The notes beneath the pieces are model-generated. The model was not told the DNA's origin and made no database searches. It saw nothing but the letters and a program-made list of their open reading frames with translations. 64,000 nucleotides of DNA, taken from RUG11198 sp964600615. GTDB taxonomy: Bacteria; Bacillota_I; Bacilli_A; RF39; UBA660. The translations under genes were made by a program, and so were the position numbers. The DNA lies in assembly GCA_964600615.1 (NCBI GenBank), contig CAZRJK010000005.1:1-64000 (forward strand), in the 5' to 3' direction. The stretch's first letter is position 1, and each line of letters opens with the position of its first letter. This document shows, piece by piece, positions 25,515-35,272 of the stretch.

Positions 25515-25832
25515 TTAATCTTTCGCCTTTTGTTGTTCCCAACAATCATCCCAACTAATACCATCAGTAGCATTAGCAGGAAGTAACTTCCACACAAAAG
25601 TAACAAGAGTAGCAACTAAAAATACTGCTACAGCATAAACAACTCTTCTAAAGAAAATCTTTTGTGCTGCCTTCATTTCATCTTCCTTACCAGCAATAAC
25701 TGCTTTAGCTAAATCCAAAGTACCAAAAATAATTAATAAAACTGGAACTACCCACTTAATTAAGTTTACTATTCTAAAAGCAATATAAAGAACATCCCCT
25801 AAATCAGTACAATAATCTACTAAAAAAAACAT
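25515..25832 (-). CDS. Small two-helix membrane protein, TrbC/VirB2-like
   Basis: 105 aa with two hydrophobic segments (about 15-45 and 64-86) separated by a charged loop (KEDEMKAAQKIFFRR), and one Cys near each end (DYC and DDCW). The size and layout resemble TrbC/VirB2-type pilin or small T4SS membrane proteins, but the match is by architecture only. It is a single-gene unit with a strong promoter and terminator, next to the Tad pilus operon. Confidence 0.5.
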   Translation of the reverse strand: MFFLVDYCTDLGDVLYIAFRIVNLIKWVVPVLLIIFGTLDLAKAVIAGKEDEMKAAQKIFFRRVVYAVAVFLVATLVTFVWKLLPANATDGISWDDCWEQQKAKD

Positions 25833-25860
25833 ATTCTTTCCTCCTCACATCTATAAATAA

Positions 25861-25889
25861 ATAATACACTAAAATCAAAATAAAGTCAA
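25861..25889 (-). promoter_or_regulatory. Promoter of the VirB2-like gene
   Basis: TTGACT (25884-25889), 17-base spacer, TATTAT (25861-25866). Confidence 0.75.
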
Positions 25890-25949
25890 TGTTTTTTTTA
25901 TTTATTACTTATTTTACAATATTACCTCTATATTTTAAATTATAAAAAA

Positions 25950-25969
25950 TAACTACAATTCTGTAGTTA
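25950..25969 (-). terminator. Terminator of the Tad pilus operon
   Basis: 8-bp stem TAACTACA / TGTAGTTA with loop ATTC, followed by a U-rich run on the minus strand. It overlaps the tadZ-like stop. Confidence 0.75.
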
Positions 25970-26977
25970 AAATTTAAAAAACTTATTCTTTGAAGTATCT
26001 GCAGATTCATTAGTTACTTTTTTATATAATCCTAATCTTTCCAAAAATGGAAGCAATATCTTAGAATTATCATCCCTATCATTCATAGGAGGTAAAGCAT
26101 AAAATATCTTAATTCTTGCCTCTCTACTAAAGACAGAAATATCCTTATCAGAAAGCAAACATTTATTTAAAACAACCTTGTAATTTCTTAACTTAACCAA
26201 AGATTTAGGATCTGCCTTAGAAACTTTATTAATAGCTAATAAAGAAGGTTCAATTAAATAAATAAACTCTGTACAAAAACTATTCGCATAATCATCAACA
26301 ACATTATTCAAATCCATTAAAATAATATTAACATCAGTATATTCTTCTAAATAACGATTTATCTCATCATCCTTAATAGATACCATTCCTTTATCATTAA
26401 AAAATATAAAATCAGTTTTATTAATTTCTAAAGAAATAACAGAATAATTCTTCTCTAATTGCTTCTTTATCATATATATCAATGTAGTAGAACCAGCATG
26501 ATTAGTAAAATTTTTAAACCCAATAACCCTAGGTTTCCTTCTCTTAGAACTTTCGTCACTATCTTGAACAAAACTATTAGATTCACCAATAAAACTACTA
26601 TTTACATTTTGATACTTAGCTACATCTTTATATTGATTAGGATTATTATATAAATATAATAACTCATCCTCATTTCTAGCAAAATTATATATACCTAAAC
26701 TAACTAACTTAGATATATAAGCATCATTAACAACAGGATCATCATTTAATAACAATATAATTTTACTAACATCAAGTCCAATAGAAAGTTTTTGAATATT
26801 ATTAATATCTCTATAGTTTTTAATAGAAGTAATATCCAAAAACATTCTATTGAAGAAAAAATTGGAGAAAGTTTGTACCAACTCCTCAGAAGAAAATTCT
26901 CCATTCATAGACTTAATAATATCAACATTCAAATTATTAAATTTTTGTTTATTTAAATTAGATACTATAACATTCAT
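25967..26977 (-). CDS. TadZ/CpaE-like pilus localisation ATPase (degenerate)
   Basis: 336 aa. The N-terminal half resembles an atypical receiver domain (KIILLLNDDPVVNDAYISKL). The C-terminal half is a ParA/MinD-like domain opening VIGFKNFTNHAGSTTLIYMI, where the P-loop has lost the canonical GKGG-GKT pattern. That two-part layout is typical of TadZ/CpaE, which positions Tad pilus machinery. ATG 26977 has GGAGG 8 bases upstream; a TTG at 26992 is part of that RBS. It is the last gene of the Tad operon. Confidence 0.65.
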   Translation of the reverse strand: MNVIVSNLNKQKFNNLNVDIIKSMNGEFSSEELVQTFSNFFFNRMFLDITSIKNYRDINNIQKLSIGLDVSKIILLLNDDPVVNDAYISKLVSLGIYNFARNEDELLYLYNNPNQYKDVAKYQNVNSSFIGESNSFVQDSDESSKRRKPRVIGFKNFTNHAGSTTLIYMIKKQLEKNYSVISLEINKTDFIFFNDKGMVSIKDDEINRYLEEYTDVNIILMDLNNVVDDYANSFCTEFIYLIEPSLLAINKVSKADPKSLVKLRNYKVVLNKCLLSDKDISVFSREARIKIFYALPPMNDRDDNSKILLPFLERLGLYKKVTNESADTSKNKFFKF

Positions 26978-26996
26978 ACAATCATCCTCCAATTAA

Positions 26997-27431
26997 TTAA
27001 CCTGCAATAACCTTTGTCTCTCCACTTGCAACAATAGGTATTTTTAAATCCATAATAGGTAACCTTACTATATGATATACACTAACAGTATAATAATGTT
27101 TATTATCACTACCCTTTTGAATAACACAAACACCTAAGCCACTAAAATCTTCCAAAGCAGTACCATTAGTAGCTTTACAATATTCTTCAAAAGGAAGATC
27201 ATCACCAAACTTAGTAGTATAAGGAACATTAGCCAAATAAGCACTTAATTTAACACTTATATTCCCATCATCCTTACCACTATACTGTTCGTGTTCTAAT
27301 ATATTTATAACATTATTTTTTACTCTATATATCTTAGCAAAATTAAGTGCTACACCAATTACTGAAATATATAAAACAAAGAAAACCATAAATATATATA
27401 TCATAGCAGTTCCACCATATGCATCTCTCAT
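26997..27431 (-). CDS. TadE-like pseudopilin
   Basis: 144 aa. A short N-terminus MRDAYGGTAM is followed directly by a hydrophobic helix (about 10-32) and a helical stretch, then a globular exported part with two Cys. A single N-terminal helix with Gly just before it is the usual TadE/TadF pseudopilin pattern. RBS AGGTGA precedes ATG 27431. It lies between the Flp pilin gene and the tadZ-like gene. Confidence 0.6.
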   Translation of the reverse strand: MRDAYGGTAMIYIFMVFFVLYISVIGVALNFAKIYRVKNNVINILEHEQYSGKDDGNISVKLSAYLANVPYTTKFGDDLPFEEYCKATNGTALEDFSGLGVCVIQKGSDNKHYYTVSVYHIVRLPIMDLKIPIVASGETKVIAG

Positions 27432-27462
27432 ATAAAATCACCTACCTAAATAACAATTAAAA

Positions 27463-27627
27463 TTAATATTGCTCATCAGCTTTTTTAGTCATTTTAGTCC
27501 ATTGATCATTAATCCAAGTTTTTGCTAAACCATCTTTTCCAAAAAAGAAAGTAAGAATAGCTATTAAAGCAATAACAGCAATTATAACAACAACTGTCAT
27601 ACTTAATTCACCTGTAGCTTCTTTCAT
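27463..27627 (-). CDS. Flp-type major pilin candidate, 54 aa
   Basis: A short gene with a near-perfect RBS (AAGGAGGTGAG at 27634-27644, 6 bases from ATG). The protein starts MKEATGELSMTVVVIIAVIA, continues hydrophobic to about residue 28, then ends in a polar tail with two Trp. The G-E step at residues 6-7 before the hydrophobic helix fits the class III prepilin cleavage site of Flp pilins, where mature pilins are about 40-60 aa. It sits between tadC and tadE, the expected context. It is probably the pilus subunit. Confidence 0.75.
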   Translation of the reverse strand: MKEATGELSMTVVVIIAVIALIAILTFFFGKDGLAKTWINDQWTKMTKKADEQY

Positions 27628-27672
27628 TCAAAACTCACCTCCTTAAATTAAATTTCTTATTATCATATTTAA

Positions 27673-28470
27673 TTACATAGCGTTAGCAAGCATCATAAAC
27701 ATTGATACAAGTAGTAGCAACATTCCGCCTCCGCCAGTACAAACTAACATAATCATTGTCATACTTTCCATACGATTAAGTCTATTCTTATATTTTTGTT
27801 CCCTAGCCTTCTCTTGAAGATTAGAAACACTTTTAGAAAATGATAACAATTGTTGATGTTTTCTTTCTTGCTCACCAAGTCCTAATCTATATAACAATCT
27901 CATCATTCTCATAGAATCCCTAACAGGATATCTATTAGCAAAATCTGTATAAGGTTGAATACTTGAGTCCCCTGCCTCAATCTTAGCAACCAATTCCTTT
28001 AAACCAGGTTTAAATACCGCAGGAGCATCATCAATACTTCTAGCAAGTGCTACTGGCACTGTATAATGCTGTATTAATACCTCTAAACCCTTTAAATAAT
28101 ATGGAAGTAACGAATCAACCTCCGTCAAATGCTTCTTATAATAATTTCGTAAACTAATATAATCATACTTAAAGACAAAAACACCAACAACTAAACAAAT
28201 TATAACGTTTACAAAACTTAAATTAGAAATAAAGACAAATACCATAACAATAGTTACAAGAAAAGCATTTTTAAATCTCCCCATAAATACTCTTTCAGGA
28301 TCAACAACCCTATCACCATATTTAGCATATAATAAGAATTCATAATCACTTTCCTTAAGCATATTAAATATATCTTTATTATCTTCTACAAATTTACCTG
28401 TATTAATTCTTCCAGTGTAAATAAAGACAAACATCAATATAATTCCAAATATTAAAATCTCTGTATACAT
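27673..28470 (-). CDS. TadC-like inner-membrane pilus assembly protein
   Basis: About 265 aa type II secretion F-family membrane protein. An N-terminal helix is followed by a pair of helices near 70-105, a cytoplasmic helical region (HLTEVDSLLPYYLKGLEVLI...) and a final C-terminal helix. It pairs with the TadB-like gene upstream, as in all Tad systems. The start is uncertain: ATG 28470 follows the tadB stop directly and begins at the first membrane helix, but the frame stays open to a GTG at 28509. Confidence 0.72.
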   Translation of the reverse strand: MYTEILIFGIILMFVFIYTGRINTGKFVEDNKDIFNMLKESDYEFLLYAKYGDRVVDPERVFMGRFKNAFLVTIVMVFVFISNLSFVNVIICLVVGVFVFKYDYISLRNYYKKHLTEVDSLLPYYLKGLEVLIQHYTVPVALARSIDDAPAVFKPGLKELVAKIEAGDSSIQPYTDFANRYPVRDSMRMMRLLYRLGLGEQERKHQQLLSFSKSVSNLQEKAREQKYKNRLNRMESMTMIMLVCTGGGGMLLLLVSMFMMLANAM

Positions 28471-28471
28471 A

Positions 28472-29368
28472 CTACTCAGCCCCCACATTCTCATTATAGA
28501 ATTTCTCACCTTTTAATAAAAAGTAAGTATTTATAAAAATCAAACCATGTAGCGCGATAACAATAAGAACATTATTTAACATAGAAATATAAGTATCAAT
28601 CTGTACCAAAAATTGCAGCAAAATAACAATACCATAAAGAGCAAAACCAAATAACAAAAACTGCCTATGGAAATTAGCTCTATCCATTCTGTCCCTATAA
28701 ACACCTTCAACTAAAATATCTATATCAGATAACATATTTTCAAATGTTTCAGCAGTATCCTTAGCACCTTCTTTAGTAACTTGTAAAAACAATTGATGCA
28801 TATTCTTTACCATAAAGAAAGGATATTTAGAATTCATATATTCAATTGAGGCATAAACATCACCTTTTTCATATGATAAAGCTATCATAGTCTTTACATC
28901 AGATAAAACAGGATCTTCTAATATACCAGATTCAACAACTCCCTCTAAAGACTTAACAAAAGCCTGTGTAGTTGCAAACTCCATTATAGTATTAGTAACA
29001 TATACTTGAATCTGTTCAAATATAAATTCACTATATTGCCTTTTTGACCTCAAATATGTCAAATAAGGAACAAAAGCTATAGCAATAGCTAAATAAAATA
29101 AAGACCACCAAATACTATAAAAATACAAATATCCAACTCCAGCAGCAAAAGCACCAATTAAAACAACCTGCATAATATATTGCCTTGGAGTATAATCTAT
29201 ACCTAATGCCTTAATCTTATTACGCATCTCTTTATATGAATAAGGTGCATATTTATCATATAGACTAGTAGCTTGCTGAGAAATAAATTTATATACACCT
29301 TCACCAGTACTAGATCTATACGTAATAATAAATATTATTATCAATCCAACAATAAAAACTTCTAACAT
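28472..29368 (-). CDS. TadB-like inner-membrane pilus assembly protein
   Basis: 298 aa type II secretion F-family protein with a membrane helix at the N-terminus, a helix pair near 75-105, a cytoplasmic region (QVYVTNTIMEFATTQAFVKSLE...) and two C-terminal helices. It forms the platform on which the TadA ATPase acts. RBS GAGGTGA precedes ATG 29368. Gene order TadA-TadB-TadC is the standard Tad core. Confidence 0.75.
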   Translation of the reverse strand: MLEVFIVGLIIIFIITYRSSTGEGVYKFISQQATSLYDKYAPYSYKEMRNKIKALGIDYTPRQYIMQVVLIGAFAAGVGYLYFYSIWWSLFYLAIAIAFVPYLTYLRSKRQYSEFIFEQIQVYVTNTIMEFATTQAFVKSLEGVVESGILEDPVLSDVKTMIALSYEKGDVYASIEYMNSKYPFFMVKNMHQLFLQVTKEGAKDTAETFENMLSDIDILVEGVYRDRMDRANFHRQFLLFGFALYGIVILLQFLVQIDTYISMLNNVLIVIALHGLIFINTYFLLKGEKFYNENVGAE

Positions 29369-29388
29369 ATACTCACCTCAATTCACTA

Positions 29389-30792
29389 CTATACATTACT
29401 TACATTAGTATATAATAAATTTGTATTTTTTTCAATAGGATTACTATTAACCATACCATTATTATTAACATTAGTACCTAAATTATTATCATTTACAATA
29501 TTATTATTAACATTGCCAACATTATTATTACTAACATTTACATTATTATCACTAATTAATTCATAATTTAAATTTAACAATGGATTAATACCATTATTCA
29601 AATTGTTAGTCCCATTTATAACATTATTATTAGGAACAACATTTTCCTGTACTGGATTACTATTTGGTACAGGAATATTATTTTGCACAGGTTGATTAAC
29701 AACAGAAATGTTAGAATTCTCATCAGCAGCCTCATGAAAACTTTCTTTTACCAAAGTGTCAGGTTGCATAATAACACCTTGACTTTCCAAATAACCTAAA
29801 AGATATTTAGTAGGATTATTTAAAATTGTCTTACCATCTGGGGTTCTTTTATATAAAATTTTATAACCAGGTGTATTATCATCATCCACATAAAATTCTA
29901 CAACCTCAGCAACTTCTCTCTTAAATCTCTGTAACTCTTTACTATAATATCCCTTAATATGTACACCTAACTGTACATATCTATGTATACTCCTTAAAAA
30001 CTGATCCATATCAATACTAGATTCTAGTAAACTATACAAACGGCTAGGTATAGACTCAGCTTTTTCAGCATGTATAGTAGACAAAATATTATGTCCAGAA
30101 GATATAGAGTCACGAACAGCCATAACAGCTTCAGCACTTCTAACCTCAGATAACAATATCCATCTAGGATTCTGTCTCATACAAGTAACAAGAACATCAG
30201 CATAACTAGCTATATTATTAGTCTTCATTGCCACTATGTCCCTTTGAGGAAATATTTTATCTAAGTGCAATTCAAGAGTATCCTCAATAGTAATAAGCTT
30301 TTCATCAGTTTTAGTATGAGCAGCTAAATACTTAACAAACTCTGTTTTACCACTACCAGTTTCACCACTTACTAGTATATTACAATGTCCCTCTACGCAC
30401 TTAAGCAAAAAATCATGAATATCTAATCTAATATAATCTTCTTTTAATATTTTTTCTTTCTCCAGCCTAATTTTAGCAGGAGTTTTACGAATAAGAACAG
30501 CTATTCCATTTCTTGCAATAGAATCATGAACAAAGTTCATACGAAGTTCATCACTCTCAGCATCAAGAAATGGATTAGCCATATTAAAGGCTTTACCCAT
30601 TGAATTAGCACACTGAAAAGCCATTTTTTCCATAAACGCATTATTTACAGCAGGATTTTCAACCCTATATACACCTTTAGATAACGTCTTTAACCATACT
30701 TGTCCACCATTACTATATGATATATCAGTTACGTCATCATTATCTAAATAAACTTGAATAGGCCCAAAATCAACTTGAGTAAATTCATTCAT
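29389..30792 (-). CDS. tadA: TadA/CpaF-type pilus ATPase with Asn-rich C-terminal tail
   Basis: 467 aa motor ATPase for Flp pilus assembly. Walker A is SGETGSGKTEF (about 143-150), the Asp box is ITIEDTLEL, Walker B is RWILLSEVRSAEA, and the His box is LSTIHAEKAES. The N-terminal domain is short. From about residue 350 the protein changes into a low-complexity tail of about 115 residues, dominated by Asn with Val and Pro, which is not part of known TadA folds. RBS AAGGGGTGAT precedes the ATG. Confidence 0.85.
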   Translation of the reverse strand: MNEFTQVDFGPIQVYLDNDDVTDISYSNGGQVWLKTLSKGVYRVENPAVNNAFMEKMAFQCANSMGKAFNMANPFLDAESDELRMNFVHDSIARNGIAVLIRKTPAKIRLEKEKILKEDYIRLDIHDFLLKCVEGHCNILVSGETGSGKTEFVKYLAAHTKTDEKLITIEDTLELHLDKIFPQRDIVAMKTNNIASYADVLVTCMRQNPRWILLSEVRSAEAVMAVRDSISSGHNILSTIHAEKAESIPSRLYSLLESSIDMDQFLRSIHRYVQLGVHIKGYYSKELQRFKREVAEVVEFYVDDDNTPGYKILYKRTPDGKTILNNPTKYLLGYLESQGVIMQPDTLVKESFHEAADENSNISVVNQPVQNNIPVPNSNPVQENVVPNNNVINGTNNLNNGINPLLNLNYELISDNNVNVSNNNVGNVNNNIVNDNNLGTNVNNNGMVNSNPIEKNTNLLYTNVSNV

Positions 30793-30812
30793 GAATTATC
30801 ACCCCTTATTGA

Positions 30813-31658
30813 TTAATTCTTTTTAGTATCTTTTTTCTCTTCTTTACTTTCAGTTACTTCTTTAGTAGTTGATAAAATTTCATCTACAGAAACCATCTTA
30901 GTTTTTTCATTAATAAATTTTTGAATATCTTCACTACTAACCATTACAGCATCATCATTAGTAAGTTCTTTAGTATTAGGAACCAAAATCAATTCTACAT
31001 TATATTGACCAGCTAAATATATAGCTTTCCTAAATAATAAATGCATATCTTCTGGTAAAGCAAATAACATATAAGCAGGAATTCTAGCTTCTTCCGTAGT
31101 ATCAAATACATGTTGTCCAGCACTATCCTTTACATCTAATATTTCAACATTACTAATAAATTTACCAAACATAATAGTATTATCATCATTAGTACCCTTA
31201 AAATAAATATTAATATATTCTCCTGGCATCATACTATTAGCATAAGTACTATCCATATCAACTTTATAATTTATAACAGTATAGCCTTTCTTTACATTAA
31301 TAAATGAAGAATTAGGTAAACTTTTTTCATCTATAAGTAAATCAGTATAGAAAATACTACCTTCAGCTATCATAGTATTATAATTAGAATACTTTCCAAC
31401 TATATCATCAACATTTTTATAATAACTTCCCTTCAAGAATGACGCAGGAACATTCATATAAGCAACCATATCAGCAGTAATCTTAGTTTTAGGCTGAATA
31501 GTATGTTGCGCATAAGGAACCCTTGTCAAAGAAACTCTTTGATTTATCCTAACATTATAACCAACCCACAAAACAGCAACACAAAGTAACACCCCTAGAA
31601 TAGTAACAGTATTCCTATTACCCAAAAATTTTTTTAATGAACCAGACAAATTATTCAT
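30813..31658 (-). CDS. CpaB/RcpC-like pilus assembly protein (SAF domain)
   Basis: 281 aa. A membrane helix at about 15-35 is followed by a SAF-type segment (VPYAQHTIQPKTKITADMVAY) and a globular domain, ending in a Lys/Glu-rich tail. CpaB/RcpC normally works at the envelope side of Tad pili. No secretin is expected in a Gram-positive. ATG 31658 has AAAGGG 8 bases upstream; GTG 31667 lies within that RBS. Confidence 0.75.
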   Translation of the reverse strand: MNNLSGSLKKFLGNRNTVTILGVLLCVAVLWVGYNVRINQRVSLTRVPYAQHTIQPKTKITADMVAYMNVPASFLKGSYYKNVDDIVGKYSNYNTMIAEGSIFYTDLLIDEKSLPNSSFINVKKGYTVINYKVDMDSTYANSMMPGEYINIYFKGTNDDNTIMFGKFISNVEILDVKDSAGQHVFDTTEEARIPAYMLFALPEDMHLLFRKAIYLAGQYNVELILVPNTKELTNDDAVMVSSEDIQKFINEKTKMVSVDEILSTTKEVTESKEEKKDTKKN

Positions 31659-31693
31659 TAATATCACCCTTTCTTTTTTTTATATCAAAATTA

Positions 31694-32167
31694 TTAATCT
31701 ACTACTTCTAAAATACCAGATAAATAATTTGTTATATTTACATCATTCACCATAGATTCATAACTCTTATTACCAGACGTTACTATAACACTAGCTTTAG
31801 GCGGAGATTCAATAATATCATAAAATTCTATATCATAAGAATCAACATTACCTGAAATACTCTCAGAAAATCTTCTAGTAAAATTCTCCACAAATTTTTG
31901 TTCAGATATTTTTAAATTACCATTACATCCAGTATAAATATATGCGCCACTAGCATCTTTTTCAGGAACCTGACTATTATTATATTTCACAGCACTACTC
32001 CTATAACAAGCAAAATCAACAGATTCCAACATTGCAGCTTCCATAGACTCTTTTAAAACATAATACTCACTATCATTATCAAGAGTAATAGATTCAAACA
32101 ACATAATAATTATAATACCGACCATTCCAAAAAATATCATAGCCATTCCCATAAAACCATATCTCAT
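31694..32167 (-). CDS. TadE/TadF-like membrane protein
   Basis: 157 aa. A short N-terminus (MRYGFMGM) is followed by a hydrophobic helix (about 8-25), then an exported part with two Cys (DFACYRSS and GCNG), possibly disulfide-bonded. Its layout resembles the pseudopilin at 26997 although the sequences differ. Function is inferred from position inside the Tad operon only. Confidence 0.5.
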   Translation of the reverse strand: MRYGFMGMAMIFFGMVGIIIIMLFESITLDNDSEYYVLKESMEAAMLESVDFACYRSSAVKYNNSQVPEKDASGAYIYTGCNGNLKISEQKFVENFTRRFSESISGNVDSYDIEFYDIIESPPKASVIVTSGNKSYESMVNDVNITNYLSGILEVVD

Positions 32168-32184
32168 TTTTAAATATCACCTAC

Positions 32185-35100
32185 CTATTTATTAGGGTCA
32201 TTATCGCAGCCTTTACTAAATTCTCCAAGATTACAATAAGAAATACCAGAATTACATACACGTTCTCCAAATATTAATCCACTACCAGTATTAACTTCAG
32301 GACAAACAACATTACTCTTACCATTAGATAACATATGATCCCAGTTAGTATAACTAGTATCATTAAATTTTCTTACATCAGATAAAGAATTTTTACTAGC
32401 ATCGTTATTATCATATTTATTAATATGAATAGAATATAATGGTTTATCAATATTAGAAAAAGTATTGCCTAACCTATTAGGATTCTCTTTATACCATTTA
32501 CTCCAATTACTAGGAACCTTCTTAGGAAAAGGATTATTAACATTTATACTTCTATAATTATATTTTAATTCTTTACCTTTAACAGTAGTAGAACAACTTA
32601 ATTTATGATTAATTACAATACCCTCATGATTACTTAAATTAACTCCATTTACACCAATTGTTTTAAAATCAACTGTTTTTAGATTACTTGGATAATCAAT
32701 AGGAATATAATATAAAGTTTGTTTTAACTCATTTACACCCAGTATATAATTTTGTCCACAATCATTAGCAATTGTATCTAAGTATTTAATAGATCCATTA
32801 TTATATTTAGTTCCTTGTTCATTCAAATATTTCCTAGCTATACAAGAAGTATTCAAATTAACATTAAAAAAATATTTACGATGAAAATTAACATTACCAT
32901 CAGTAGAATTACTATTATCATATTTATCCAATGTAGTTGTAGTCTTTACTATAGAAGTCTTAACAGTATTATTGCTATCAAGATAATTATTACTATCAAC
33001 AGATTGAAATATTCTTATATTTTTATCTAATTTTCTACCTTTTCCTAATCCCCTAGTATCAGAAAGATCATCTAATTTATTCATAATTTTTTGACCAAAA
33101 GAAGTATTTGCACTTATAGGATTAGAACATTTATCATCAGTATAAATATCACCCAATTTAACATTGTCAACAATAGAAAATTCAATAGGACCACTATTTT
33201 TAGCATTTTTCCCATTGTCAAAAGTAATATTAGATACAACATCATAATCATCTTTATTACCCTTCACCAAATAATACTTACCACCAACAAGACTAACAGT
33301 TACTCCAGCACCTCCCTTTATAAGGGATGCATACCTAACAGTAAAATCATTTACAATAGTAGCACTAGTATTAAATCCACTTCCAATATAAGGAACTTCA
33401 GTAGGTTTTTTGACTGTTAAAGTAGATTTTTCTGTAATCAACAAAGGAATAGTGGATAAAGAAGCCCTAATTTTGACACAATCAGTTCCCTTACCAGCAG
33501 CAATTAAATCAGAAATTGTCTTGCCATTTTCTTTTTTATAAAATTTTAAATCCGTTATTTCTCCATTATCAAAAGAAAACTTTTTATTTTTTATATTATA
33601 ATAAAGAAAATCAGGTAAACTAGGAACTATTTCTTTAAGATTTATATTTACTTTTACAGAAGAATTAAATTTTTGAATTCCCTCACCATTACTTTTATTA
33701 TGAGTCTTCGTATACGTTTTAACAGGACCATTTTCTGTTTTAGGTTCTTGTTTACATTGTATAGCATCCCTTACAATACCAGCAATCCTATCAGCAACTG
33801 TAGAAGAAGAATTTACTATACTAGCATCAACGATCTTATTTTCTCCTATTTTAAACCAGCTAGTCCCTGGAAAATCGTTTTTCATTTTATCGCCTGTTTT
33901 TGGAACATTAACACATTTCCCATTTTCTATTCTATAACAACGTTTAATCCTATATTTTCCTGTTTCTGAATCATATTTTAATCCACAGTCAGGTTCATTT
34001 TTATTTCTTCCCTTTGTACTTGTTCCCCAAACTCTACAAATGTGTTTTTCATTAACATAAAGATGAAATCTGTGCTGATAATATAGTGTTCCATTACCAT
34101 TACCATTAGATTTAATAAATTGATCAAGCCTTGTTTTTGTCATATCAAAATAAATATAATCACCAGAAGGATAGCCAAAGAATTCACCAGCATCAGGATA
34201 ACTATTTTTCTTTATCTCATAAGTATAAATAGTTTTACCATCAATATAATCACGTAAAGCCTTAACACCAGTATGATATGGTGTATTACTATTTAAACCT
34301 TCATAAGTTTCAGCACTAGGATTCAAAAGAAATTTAGCATATTGATCACCATCAGGATTTACAGCCGTATCGCCTAAATCAATACCTACAGTAATTACCT
34401 TTGCCTGCTTATTTAGAGTTAATAATTTACTCTTTAAGGTATTAAAAGTTCTTGCAACCCAAAATACTCTACGAGGTCCAGAAGAACCAGAACCATAAAA
34501 TTCATTTGTACCTCCCCTGATATAATTTGCCTTTAAAGCCATTTTAGAAAAATTTGCATTAAGAAATCCTTGAGTTGGATAACCATCAGTAATAAAAATA
34601 ACTATTGGAATTTGATTTCCACTATTTTTTGCCTCCAATAAAGACCAAGCCTTATATAAAGGATATTGCAAATCAGTATAATCTCCATACTTTTCGCCTT
34701 CAGATTCTTTTTTTATAAATCTATTACTATTATCAGTATTTTTATATCTATTATAAGCATTCCTTATGCTTAACCAACCAGTAGCACTTCTATCTGCCAA
34801 ATCATAAAAAACATTAGTTTTATCGCCAGTTTCCATACCACCAAATTTCACTAAATTAACACTACCAGTACCATTATCCAAACTATCTAGCTCTCCTAAA
34901 ATATTAGCTATTGCTCTATTGGTATTTCCAACCCTATTTCCTACTTTCATAGAACCACTAATATCTACAAGAATAACAACATTATAAGAATATGATTCAT
35001 CGCATCCTGGTATTATCTTAGTATTTGAAAGATAAATACTAGTAGACATACCAGTTATATTTTCCGAAGTATCAGATTCAGAAACACATTCCTTACTTGT

Positions 35101-35250
35101 AACACTACTTTTAACACTGGTTGTTGTTATATCAGCTTCTCTTATTTTAATAACATCACCCACATTAATATCAGCAGTATTAGGAGCCGCTTCAACCACT
35201 ACAATACCAATAAAATATATAACAAAAAATAAAAATATATTTTTTTTCAT
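32185..35250 (-). CDS. Large secreted VWA-domain protein, TadG-like adhesin candidate
   Basis: 1021 aa. A signal peptide (1-21) is followed by a von Willebrand A domain (about 90-340) with a complete MIDAS start DISGS (96-100) and supporting VIFITDG, then a Cys-containing region (about 390-520) and long beta-rich segments to the C-terminus. There is no obvious membrane or sorting anchor. TadG proteins of Tad systems also carry VWA domains, so this may be the pilus-associated or tip adhesin. That role is inferred from the operon. It is followed by the pseudopilin and CpaB genes. Confidence 0.7.
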   Translation of the reverse strand: MKKNIFLFFVIYFIGIVVVEAAPNTADINVGDVIKIREADITTTSVKSSVTSKECVSESDTSENITGMSTSIYLSNTKIIPGCDESYSYNVVILVDISGSMKVGNRVGNTNRAIANILGELDSLDNGTGSVNLVKFGGMETGDKTNVFYDLADRSATGWLSIRNAYNRYKNTDNSNRFIKKESEGEKYGDYTDLQYPLYKAWSLLEAKNSGNQIPIVIFITDGYPTQGFLNANFSKMALKANYIRGGTNEFYGSGSSGPRRVFWVARTFNTLKSKLLTLNKQAKVITVGIDLGDTAVNPDGDQYAKFLLNPSAETYEGLNSNTPYHTGVKALRDYIDGKTIYTYEIKKNSYPDAGEFFGYPSGDYIYFDMTKTRLDQFIKSNGNGNGTLYYQHRFHLYVNEKHICRVWGTSTKGRNKNEPDCGLKYDSETGKYRIKRCYRIENGKCVNVPKTGDKMKNDFPGTSWFKIGENKIVDASIVNSSSTVADRIAGIVRDAIQCKQEPKTENGPVKTYTKTHNKSNGEGIQKFNSSVKVNINLKEIVPSLPDFLYYNIKNKKFSFDNGEITDLKFYKKENGKTISDLIAAGKGTDCVKIRASLSTIPLLITEKSTLTVKKPTEVPYIGSGFNTSATIVNDFTVRYASLIKGGAGVTVSLVGGKYYLVKGNKDDYDVVSNITFDNGKNAKNSGPIEFSIVDNVKLGDIYTDDKCSNPISANTSFGQKIMNKLDDLSDTRGLGKGRKLDKNIRIFQSVDSNNYLDSNNTVKTSIVKTTTTLDKYDNSNSTDGNVNFHRKYFFNVNLNTSCIARKYLNEQGTKYNNGSIKYLDTIANDCGQNYILGVNELKQTLYYIPIDYPSNLKTVDFKTIGVNGVNLSNHEGIVINHKLSCSTTVKGKELKYNYRSINVNNPFPKKVPSNWSKWYKENPNRLGNTFSNIDKPLYSIHINKYDNNDASKNSLSDVRKFNDTSYTNWDHMLSNGKSNVVCPEVNTGSGLIFGERVCNSGISYCNLGEFSKGCDNDPNK

Positions 35251-35272
35251 GACCTAACCTCATTTCACAAAA

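Noticed and set aside
25421..25615. 64-aa hydrophobic frame on the minus strand
   Set aside because: It covers the terminator and overlaps the better-supported VirB2-like gene in another frame, with no RBS.
33091..33420. 109-aa plus-strand frame (and similar ones at 32815 and 33673)
   Set aside because: They are antisense within the VWA gene, with no RBS or recognisable domain.
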